13,157 bases of DNA from Betaproteobacteria bacterium (GTDB lineage: Bacteria > Pseudomonadota > Gammaproteobacteria > Burkholderiales > SG8-39): contig JAFARH010000306.1 of the NCBI GenBank assembly GCA_019245555.1, positions 1 through 13,157 of the forward strand, in the 5' to 3' direction. Each line of letters starts with the position of its first letter. The stretch's first letter is position 1. Below are positions 7,560-13,157 of this stretch, one piece after another. The translations under genes were made by a program, and so were the position numbers. The notes under the pieces are model-generated. The model had not been told where the DNA came from. It ran no database searches and worked only from the letters and a program-made list of their open reading frames with translations.

Positions 7560-8686
7560 CCTGGATCCCGTTCAACAAGCCCTTCCTCACCGGGCGCGAG
7601 CTCGACTACGTCCGCCAGGCGCACGAAAACCACCATCTCTCGGGCGACGGGCCGTTCACCCGGCGTTGCCATGCCTGGCTCGAGCGCAGGACCGGCTGCG
7701 GCAAGGCGCTGCTCACGCATTCGTGTACCGGCGCGCTCGATATGGCGGCGATCCTGGCCGGCATCGAGCCGGGCGACGAAGTGATCATGCCGTCCTTCAC
7801 CTTCGTCTCGACCGCCAATGCGTTCGTCCTGCGCGGCGGCGTGCCGGTGTTCGTCGATATCCGCGAAGACACGCTCAACATCGATGAGCGCCTGATCGAG
7901 GCGGCGATCACGCCTCGCACCAAGGCGATCGTGGTGGTGCATTACGCGGGGGTGGCGTGCGCGATGGACGCGATCGGCGACCTTGCCCGGCGCCGCGGCC
8001 TGGTCCTGATCGAGGATGCCGCGCAAGCGCTCGGCGCCGCGTATCGCGGCAAGCCGCTCGGCAGCTTCGGCGAGCTGGCGGCGATCAGCTTCCATGAGAC
8101 CAAGAACGTCATCTCGGGCGAGGGCGGGGCACTGCTGATCAACGACGCAAGACTCGCGGCGCGCGCTGAGATCATCCGCGAGAAGGGCACCAACCGCAGC
8201 CAGTTCTTCCGCGGCGAGATCGACAAATACACCTGGGTCGACGTCGGCTCGTCGTTCCTGCCGAGCGACATCCTGGCGGCTTTCCTCTGGGCGCAGCTCG
8301 AAGCCGCAGACGCCATCCAGGCGCGCCGCCAGGCGATCTGGCAGCGCTACCAGGACGGCTTCGCCGAGATCGAGCGCGCCGGCCGCGCGCGCCGGCCGGT
8401 CGTGCTGCCCGAGACGACGCCCAACGCGCATTGCTACTTCCTGCTGCTCGCCGACGCCGCCGAGCGACCGCGCTTCATCGAACGCCTGCGCCGCGATGGC
8501 GTGCACGCCGTGTTCCACTATGTCCCGCTGCACAGCTCGCCCGCCGGCCGCAAGTTCGGCCGCGCAAGCGGTTCGATGAGCGTTACGGATGCGATCTCCG
8601 ATCGCCTGGTGCGTCTGCCGCTCTGGATCGGCCTCGAGGCCCATCAGGAGCATGTGATCGAGCGCTGCCGCCATGCACTCGCATAA
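7556..8686 (+). CDS. wecE: dTDP-4-amino-4,6-dideoxygalactose transaminase (WecE/RffA)
   Basis: A 376-residue PLP enzyme of the DegT/DnrJ/EryC1/StrS family. It matches E. coli WecE as I recall it over nearly its whole length: IPFNKP (4-9), GDGPFTRRC (30-38), GDEVIMPSFTFVSTANAFVLRG (73-94), HYAGVAC (129-135), IEDAAQ (152-157), FHETKN (179-184), a long run covering REKGTNRSQFFRG, DKYTWVDVGSS and LWAQLEAAD, then AVFHYVPLHSSPAG. The PLP-binding lysine is K183, and D154 should contact the pyridine nitrogen. The reaction converts dTDP-4-keto-6-deoxyglucose to dTDP-Fuc4N using glutamate. The start is TTG, overlapping the GT2 stop (TTGA). Its donor-making partners RmlA/RmlB are not in the window. Subfamily is well supported; a related specificity (Qui4N-type) is less likely. 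Confidence 0.93.
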   Translation: MTWIPFNKPFLTGRELDYVRQAHENHHLSGDGPFTRRCHAWLERRTGCGKALLTHSCTGALDMAAILAGIEPGDEVIMPSFTFVSTANAFVLRGGVPVFVDIREDTLNIDERLIEAAITPRTKAIVVVHYAGVACAMDAIGDLARRRGLVLIEDAAQALGAAYRGKPLGSFGELAAISFHETKNVISGEGGALLINDARLAARAEIIREKGTNRSQFFRGEIDKYTWVDVGSSFLPSDILAAFLWAQLEAADAIQARRQAIWQRYQDGFAEIERAGRARRPVVLPETTPNAHCYFLLLADAAERPRFIERLRRDGVHAVFHYVPLHSSPAGRKFGRASGSMSVTDAISDRLVRLPLWIGLEAHQEHVIERCRHALA

Positions 8687-9368
8687 CCGCAGGGCCAATC
8701 CTGCCATCTGGTCGCTCGACTGGCACGTCATGCGTCGCCAGAACGAAGCGATACAGGCGATGCTCGCGCACCCGGGCCTCGCCCTCCGCGGCCTGCGCGT
8801 GCTCGACTTCGGCTGCGGTTCCCGGCCCTACGAAAGCTGGTTCGCGGACGCCGGCGCGAGCTACGTCGGCGCGGACATCGACGCGCGCCACGAGGTGGCG
8901 ATCGCGCAAGACGGGTCGCTCCAGGCGGCCGACGCGAGCTTCGGCATGGTCGCGTCCTTCCAGGTGCTGGAGCACGTCTGGGACGTCGGACGCTATCTTG
9001 CCGAGGCGAACCGGGTGCTGGCGCGGCGAGGGCGGCTCCTGCTCTCCACGCACGGCAGCTGGTTCTACCATCCCCACCCGGGCGACTACCGAAGATGGAC
9101 CGCGGAGGGGCTGCGCCGCGAGATCGAGGCGCACGGCTTCGGCCTCCTCGCGATGCGTGCGGTAGTAGGCCCCCTCGCGTGGACGTCGATCCTCAGGTCC
9201 TACGGTTTCGCATTTGCCTGCCGCCGGATACCGATCGCTGGCGGCGCCCTGGCCTCGCTCGCCGCGCTGTTCTACAACCTGCGCGCTTATCTCGAAGACA
9301 GCGTCACCCCGCTAGAGGTCACGGCAAACAATGCCTGCGTCTACGTCACGCTGTTCGAGAAGCGATGA
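8673..9368 (+). CDS. Class I SAM-dependent methyltransferase (Methyltransf_11-like)
   Basis: A 231-residue protein. SAM motif I is LDFGCGSRPYE (44-54), the acidic ribose-binding residue is D68 in VGADID, and the motif IV-like segment SFQVLEHV (95-102) is typical of Methyltransf_11/UbiE-like enzymes. The region after it, STHGSWFYHPHPGDYRRW (125-142), resembles a block I recall in methyltransferases of polysaccharide clusters. The C-terminal ~60 residues are rather hydrophobic, so it may associate with the membrane or a lipid-linked substrate. It is not closely similar to the methyltransferase at 3608, so the two probably act on different positions. The ATG lies 14 nt inside the end of wecE, and its stop overlaps the gtrA start by 4 nt. 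Substrate unknown. Confidence 0.88.
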   Translation: MHSHNRRANPAIWSLDWHVMRRQNEAIQAMLAHPGLALRGLRVLDFGCGSRPYESWFADAGASYVGADIDARHEVAIAQDGSLQAADASFGMVASFQVLEHVWDVGRYLAEANRVLARRGRLLLSTHGSWFYHPHPGDYRRWTAEGLRREIEAHGFGLLAMRAVVGPLAWTSILRSYGFAFACRRIPIAGGALASLAALFYNLRAYLEDSVTPLEVTANNACVYVTLFEKR

Positions 9369-9751
9369 CTGCGGCGCGCGCCCTGACCGTCGGGCTGATC
9401 TGCGCAGTCCTGCACAACGCCATCGTGATCGGCGGGGATTTCATCGGGCTGCACTACGTGCTCTCGATGACAATCTCGTTCGCCATCGTCGTGGTCGTCG
9501 GCTACTGGCTGCACAGCGGCTGGACGTTCCCCGGCGCGAGGCGCGGCGGCTCGTCGTTTGCGCGCTACGTGCTCGTGGCTGGCGCGAACTATCCGCTCTC
9601 GCTCGCCGGCATGTTCGTACTGGTCGATCTCCTCGGGCTCCCGGTGCCGCTCGCGAGCCCGATCCTCACCGTGCTCTTGTTTGCCGTGAATTTTCTCGGC
9701 AACAAGTGGGCGCTTCACCGCGCGGGCGCATCCGGGAGCCGCCAGACGTAG
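9365..9751 (+). CDS. GtrA family membrane protein
   Basis: A 128-residue protein with four hydrophobic segments (about 6-24, 31-48, 66-88 and 97-114), the size and topology of GtrA (PF04138). GYWLHSGWTFPG (46-57) sits where GtrA proteins have a conserved N-x-x-W-x-F, and NFLGNKWALHR (109-119) matches the second family block near the end. GtrA proteins are thought to flip undecaprenyl-phosphate-linked sugars across the inner membrane, working with a GtrB-like synthase; the GT2 gene at 6627 is the likely partner. The start is in an ATGA overlap with the methyltransferase, with GAGAAG just upstream. The last 37 nt overlap the convergent membrane-protein gene. The basic tail after residue 119 is encoded by that shared stretch. 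Confidence 0.88.
   Translation: MTAARALTVGLICAVLHNAIVIGGDFIGLHYVLSMTISFAIVVVVGYWLHSGWTFPGARRGGSSFARYVLVAGANYPLSLAGMFVLVDLLGLPVPLASPILTVLLFAVNFLGNKWALHRAGASGSRQT
9715..9751. other. Tail-to-tail overlap of two convergent genes
   Basis: The gtrA-type gene (+, stop TAG at 9749-9751) and the GT39-like gene (-, stop TGA read from 9717 to 9715) share 37 nt. The third codon positions of both genes fall on the same base pairs, so silent sites coincide. No spacer exists for an intrinsic terminator between them. Confidence 0.85.
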
Positions 9752-11379
9752 CCGGTCGGGCCGGCGTGGGTCAGGCGCGCACCGGGATAGCGGCGCTGGA
9801 TCACGGACTCGTAGTCGTAGTTGAACCCCCGCGAGAGCATGAAGATCACCGGGTCGCGCAGGAAGGGATCGTTCTGCACGAGATCCTGCGTGTAGTACTC
9901 GGCGTTCGGGGCGATGAACACGATCTGGCGCCGCCCGCTCTCGAACGGCGGCGTGAGCGCGAGCACTTCGTCCATGAAGAGCCTGATCTGGAAGAAGCGC
10001 AACGCCGTCGCGAACACCAGGCTGAGCAGCGTCATCCTGGCGACGTAGCTGCCTAGACGCACACTGCCGGGCTGAAGGGAGACCATTGCCGCCGAGGCGA
10101 GGATCGGCAGCGCGCTCCACGCCGGGTGCACATAGCGTGCGCCCCAGCCGTAGCCCTGGGCATAGCTCACCAGGCAATAGCCGGCGAGCGTGGTAGCGAG
10201 CGCGGCGGCGAAGAGATTGAGGCCGGGGCTGCGGCGGTTGAGCCACCATCCGGCGGCCGCCACAAGCGGCAAGCCTGGCACGGCCCAGCTCCACAGCCGG
10301 ACCTGCTCCGAAAGGCGCAACTCCAGGTTTTCGCTGCTCACCGAGAACGAGGCGCGCAGCTCGAGCAGCAGGTACCAGGCGAGGTTGGCGAGCCGGTGAG
10401 GCAGGCTCGTGTCCTCCGGGTACGGAGAGACCATCTGGGGTCCCTGCAGCTCGCGCAGGAACAGCCACCAGCCGAGGCCGAGGCCGAGGCTCAGCGGCGC
10501 GTAGCCGCCGGCGAGGGCCAGCAGGTTGCGGCGCGCGCCGGCGCTCCGTGCGATCCACACGATCCAAGGCGCCGCGAACAGCATGTGCGGCACCGGGTTG
10601 CTCTGCACGAGGGCGACAGAGCCGACCACGCCGGCAGCGATCAGGCGCCGCGTGCCGCCGGCGAGCACCAGCCAGGCGAACGCGAGATTGAGCAAGAGAT
10701 GCGCCGTCATAGAGAAGTACGACAGCGCCATTGCCGTGAAGCCAGGCGAGCCGAGCGCGAAGAGCATCGCCCACCCGCCAGCCTGGGCGTTCGCCGTCAG
10801 CCGGGCGGCGAGCTTCGCGATCAGCACGAGCGAGAGCGAGGCGAGCAGCGGATTGCATGCCCACGGTATGCCGAGCAGGCTGAACGGCGCGAGCAGCAGC
10901 GCGAAACCCGGCCAGTAGATCGAGGCCACCGCGCCGCTCGCCTGGGAGGCGACCAGCCAGTGCGACTCGTACCAGGGCGGTACGAGCCATGCGATCAGCT
11001 CGGGCGGGTAGTGTCCGGTTAGGTGCCCAGCGGCGAAAACTCGGCTCTGGAAGAGGGCGAGGTGCTCGTCTCCGGCGAGCGCGTGCTGCCGCGTGACCGC
11101 CCAGGTGGCCGCGCACAAGAAGACGAACGTCACGCCCGCCACCGGCCAGGCGTGGCGCGAAAGGGCGTCGATCAACTCCAGCACGCGGCTTCGCGTGCGC
11201 GGCAGGAGCGCGCCGACGGCAATGGCGATCACGAGGATCGATCCGGCGACGTCCTGGCTGCGCAGCAGGTAGCGAAAAATGAAGAGCCGGCCCGGCAGGT
11301 CCGGGTACTTCGTGAGGTCGAGGACGAAGATGATCGAGAGCGCTGCTGCCGCGACGGTCGCGGCGGCTAGTGCGCGCAT
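9715..11379 (-). CDS. GT39/ArnT-like multi-spanning glycosyltransferase
   Basis: A 554-residue integral membrane protein. After two to three N-terminal hydrophobic segments comes AGDEHLALFQSRVFAAGHL (102-120). The acidic pair D104/E105 in a first extracytoplasmic loop is the catalytic hallmark of GT-C/GT39/ArnT-like transferases. About ten further hydrophobic segments follow up to ~450. The final ~90 residues form a soluble domain with IVFIAPNAEYYTQDL. The predicted role is transfer of a sugar from a polyprenyl phosphate carrier to an acceptor on the periplasmic side. The ATG at 11379 overlaps the upstream GT4 stop by 13 nt and precedes the first membrane helix. A GTG at 11514 in the same frame would add 45 arginine/alanine-rich residues that are a shadow of the GT4 gene. 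I see no clear ribosome binding site. The 3' end overlaps gtrA. Confidence 0.8.
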   Translation of the reverse strand: MRALAAATVAAAALSIIFVLDLTKYPDLPGRLFIFRYLLRSQDVAGSILVIAIAVGALLPRTRSRVLELIDALSRHAWPVAGVTFVFLCAATWAVTRQHALAGDEHLALFQSRVFAAGHLTGHYPPELIAWLVPPWYESHWLVASQASGAVASIYWPGFALLLAPFSLLGIPWACNPLLASLSLVLIAKLAARLTANAQAGGWAMLFALGSPGFTAMALSYFSMTAHLLLNLAFAWLVLAGGTRRLIAAGVVGSVALVQSNPVPHMLFAAPWIVWIARSAGARRNLLALAGGYAPLSLGLGLGWWLFLRELQGPQMVSPYPEDTSLPHRLANLAWYLLLELRASFSVSSENLELRLSEQVRLWSWAVPGLPLVAAAGWWLNRRSPGLNLFAAALATTLAGYCLVSYAQGYGWGARYVHPAWSALPILASAAMVSLQPGSVRLGSYVARMTLLSLVFATALRFFQIRLFMDEVLALTPPFESGRRQIVFIAPNAEYYTQDLVQNDPFLRDPVIFMLSRGFNYDYESVIQRRYPGARLTHAGPTGYVWRLPDAPAR

Positions 11380-12485
11380 GCGGCGAAAAATCTCGCGTAG
11401 TACTGCGTGCAATGCGTCCACGACCAATGCGCGCGCGCGAACGCGGCGACCCGCGGCCTGAGCTCCGAGAGCGCCTCGGGCGATGCAAGGAGCGCTTGCA
11501 ACCGCGCCGACCACCGATCCTCTTCATCGTCGCCTTGCACCGGCTCGTGCAGGATCAGGGCTTCCGCGCCGGGGCATGCGGCGGCGGTTTCGTCGCCGAC
11601 CAGCGCCGGCGTACCGCAGGCCATCGCCTCCTGGATGACGAGGGGAAAGCCCTCTCCCACGCTCGGCAGGACGAGAAGGTCAGCCGCCTGGTAGAGAGGC
11701 ACCAGGGCTTCCTGCTCGAGCTTGCCGTGCACGGCGACGTTGGCGAGCTTCCAGCCAGCGGGGTCGATGGCGCCCCAGCCGGCGAAAATCCATCGCGCCT
11801 GCGGCAGGCGCTGCGCCAGCCGTCGCAATAAGTGCAGCCCTTTCTTCTCGACGAAGCGGCCGACGAAGAGCAGCAGCGGCTCGCTTCCTCGATCGCCCTC
11901 GGCAGGGACGAAGCGCTCGGTGTCGACGCCGTTCGGTACGAGCGCAGGCGGGCTGCGGAAGCGAACGAAGCTGCCGAAGTATCGGCGCACGGTCTCGCTG
12001 ATGAAGACCACCTGCGTTGACCCGCCGAGTACCAGCCGGCCGAGGAGCCGGTTCGCCAACGCGAGCGCCGAGCGCAGCGCCGGGTTGCGGTAGGGGATGG
12101 CGCCGATGTGCTGCGTCACGATGACTGGACGGTGCGAGAGCCGGGCCGCCATCCAGGCGACAAGGTTCGGCAGATACAGGTAGTCGTGCAGATGGATCGC
12201 GTCGGATGCGCGCACGCTGCGCACGAGCTTCAGCAACCCCGCCAGGCTCCACAGCGGATAGGGAAAGCCGAAGCGGCGCTCCATTACGTTCCAGCACTTT
12301 ACCGGCACGCAGGACAAGCCCGGCAGAAGAGGCGGCGGCGACTCGGTGTCGCTCGAGAACCAGGTGATCTCTGCCGCGCCGCTCGCGGCGAGACGTGAAG
12401 CGAGTTCCCAGGCGACCGATTCCACGCCGCCGCCGTGGCCCGGGAAATAGTGAGTCACCAGCACGACGCGACAGGGGTTCGACAT
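11367..12485 (-). CDS. Family 4 glycosyltransferase (GT-B fold)
   Basis: A 372-residue cytoplasmic enzyme. The N-terminal domain has VVLVTHYFPGHGGGVESVAWELA (7-29), with the glycine-rich acceptor/donor loop GGGVES (18-23). A linker has PNGVD (184-188). The C-terminal GT4 domain shows LLFVGRFVEKKGLHLL (205-220) and EGFPLVIQEAMACGTP (278-293), where E278 and E286 form the EX7E motif typical of retaining GT4 enzymes. It would add a sugar from a nucleotide donor to a lipid-linked or polysaccharide acceptor at the inner face of the membrane. The ATG at 12485 is chosen because the family's beta-1 strand starts six residues later. A TTG at 12503 would add MPKKAA and cannot be excluded. It is the first gene of a two-gene unit with the GT39-like gene. 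Confidence 0.92.
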   Translation of the reverse strand: MSNPCRVVLVTHYFPGHGGGVESVAWELASRLAASGAAEITWFSSDTESPPPLLPGLSCVPVKCWNVMERRFGFPYPLWSLAGLLKLVRSVRASDAIHLHDYLYLPNLVAWMAARLSHRPVIVTQHIGAIPYRNPALRSALALANRLLGRLVLGGSTQVVFISETVRRYFGSFVRFRSPPALVPNGVDTERFVPAEGDRGSEPLLLFVGRFVEKKGLHLLRRLAQRLPQARWIFAGWGAIDPAGWKLANVAVHGKLEQEALVPLYQAADLLVLPSVGEGFPLVIQEAMACGTPALVGDETAAACPGAEALILHEPVQGDDEEDRWSARLQALLASPEALSELRPRVAAFARAHWSWTHCTQYYARFFAACAH

Positions 12486-12613
12486 AGCGGCTTTTTTGGG
12501 CAAGTATAAGAAGTATTCGCCGCTCGATTCTCACGACGCTGGTTCTCGCGCCGCCGCTCGCGGCGCTGTTCTGGGCCGGCGGAACGGTCTCGCCTCTCTC
12601 GGCGGCTCTGGCG
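12486..12613. promoter_or_regulatory. Divergent spacer with AT-rich core, possible bidirectional promoter
   Basis: Between the GT4 start (12485, -) and the first ATG of the right-hand gene (12614, +) lies the only divergent spacer of the window. An AT-rich island at 12491-12517 stands out from GC-rich surroundings. It contains TATACT on the - strand (12508-12503) and TATAAG on the + strand (12505-12510), both close to the -10 consensus and overlapping each other. It also has the direct repeat AAGTATAAG/AAGTATTCG (12502-12519). No convincing -35 box is visible on either side. The right part (about 12515-12613) may be coding rather than spacer. Confidence 0.35.
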
Positions 12614-13157
12614 ATGATGGCCATCGCCTACGTGGTGCTCGAGGCGGGCTTTCTGGTTCTGCGCTTCGCGAAGCCGGGCGACATGCCGGCGCCGGCCGCT
12701 TGGGTGTTGGGCGTCTTCGTCAGCTCGATCGCGGTTTACGCGCTTGTCGCCTCGCTCGAGATTCTCGCCGCCACCGCGTTCGCCGTCTGGGCCGCGATCG
12801 TGATCACGGCAGCGATCGCGGTGCGCGGCCGCGCACCGGAGCCGCGCCTTCGCGCGAGCGAGTTGACGGCGCTCGCGCTTTGCGCGCTGGCGACGCTTTT
12901 TTGGTGCTGGGACATCGCCGGCGCGTCGCAGTCGTATCTGCAACGGGAGATTCTGACGACGTGGACCGATCAATTCGCGCATGCCGGCGTGATTTCTCAG
13001 TTCGGCGATCCGCGCGCGGCGGGCCATCAGGCGATCGAGCTCGCCGACGTGCCGCGGCCGCCGTACCACTACGGCTCCTACATGCTGCCGGCCGCTCTTG
13101 CCGGGCCGCTCGATCTGCCCGGCCTGTCCCTCGCCACCGCGGTTTGGGTTCCGCTTG
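12614..13157 (+). CDS. Multi-spanning membrane protein, N-terminal part (3' truncated)
   Basis: The frame is open to the window end with strongly G/C third positions; 181 codons are visible from the ATG. Hydrophobic segments lie at about residues 1-17, 28-48, 51-68 and 82-95. A polar loop follows with TTWTDQFAHAGVISQFGDP and RPPYHYGSYMLPAAL, rich in H, Y, D and W as in first periplasmic loops of GT-C proteins. The hydrophobic start of the next segment is cut by the window. I do not recognise the family securely; a large GT-C-like or polymerase-like membrane protein is likely from layout and company. The start is uncertain: ATG pairs at 12614 and 12617 are the first canonical codons, yet the frame is open from 12488 and reads as a coding-like membrane helix from about 12527, so the true start may be a rare codon upstream. 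Confidence 0.7.
   Translation, partial: MMAIAYVVLEAGFLVLRFAKPGDMPAPAAWVLGVFVSSIAVYALVASLEILAATAFAVWAAIVITAAIAVRGRAPEPRLRASELTALALCALATLFWCWDIAGASQSYLQREILTTWTDQFAHAGVISQFGDPRAAGHQAIELADVPRPPYHYGSYMLPAALAGPLDLPGLSLATAVWVPL

Noticed and set aside
8375..8400. GC palindrome-rich stretch (GGCCGCGCGCGCCGGCC)
   Set aside because: It lies within wecE in a variable region of the protein, keeps the frame, and is explained by GC-rich Ala/Arg codons.
7517..8731. A 404-codon - strand frame opposite wecE
   Set aside because: It is an antisense shadow of a gene with near full-length WecE similarity, and it has no recognisable domain.
9751..9765. Possible hairpin GCCGG-TCGGG-CCGGC after the gtrA stop
   Set aside because: The 5-bp stem has no following T-run and lies inside the coding sequence of the convergent gene. 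Stems like this are common by chance in GC-rich DNA, so I do not call a terminator.
10471..10491. Short tandem repeat of about 6 bp (GAGGCC-like units)
   Set aside because: It encodes a Leu-Gly repeat in a membrane helix of the GT39-like protein. It is in frame and too short to suggest a functional repeat array.
9341..11527. A 728-codon open frame on the - strand
   Set aside because: It is arginine/alanine/proline-rich and runs in another phase over the GT39-like gene, whose membrane helices and motifs are clear. Such long shadow frames are expected in GC-rich coding DNA.
12486..12503. N-terminal extension of the GT4 gene to a TTG at 12503
   Set aside because: It adds only MPKKAA before the conserved strand, no ribosome binding site supports it, and the ATG at 12485 fits the family start better.

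Overview
The window comes from a GC-rich Gram-negative chromosome. Codon third positions are strongly G/C, and the gene families are those of proteobacterial cell-surface polysaccharide loci. A beta- or gammaproteobacterium is my best guess, but no gene here fixes the taxonomy. It holds thirteen supported protein-coding genes plus one that runs off the right edge. I see no RNA genes, insertion sequences, CRISPR arrays or long intergenic spaces. The longest non-coding stretch is about 130 bases.

Positions 1-9751 (+ strand) form one unbroken array of eleven genes, separated by at most 9 nt or overlapping by 4-14 nt. In order: the 3' part of a DUF2723-like membrane protein; a large GT-C-like membrane protein; a WbqC-family protein; a SAM methyltransferase; a NeuD/PglD-type left-handed beta-helix acyltransferase; an uncharacterised five-bladed beta-propeller resembling glycoside hydrolases; a PhyH-type Fe(II)/2-oxoglutarate dioxygenase; an ArnC/GtrB/DPM1-like glycosyltransferase with two C-terminal membrane helices; a WecE (RffA) sugar aminotransferase starting with TTG; a second SAM methyltransferase; and a GtrA-family membrane protein. 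Its promoter must lie left of the window.

Positions 9715-12485 (- strand) hold a convergent two-gene unit: a GT4 glycosyltransferase followed, with a 13-nt overlap, by a GT39/ArnT-like membrane protein. The last gene overlaps the end of gtrA tail-to-tail by 37 nt. To the right, a short AT-rich divergent spacer separates the GT4 gene from a + strand multi-membrane-spanning protein that continues past 13157. The coding signal of that protein seems to extend upstream of its first ATG.

Working model (inference): WecE makes a dTDP-4-amino-4,6-dideoxyhexose. The acyltransferase, dioxygenase, methyltransferases, WbqC protein and propeller could then decorate it or a related sugar. The GT2 protein would load a sugar on a polyprenyl phosphate, GtrA would move it across the inner membrane, and GT-C proteins would transfer it outside. 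The dTDP-sugar precursor genes (rmlA/rmlB), Wzx and Wzy are not in the window. The most promising uncharacterised element is the WbqC-methyltransferase-acyltransferase-propeller-PhyH cassette at 2919-6624.
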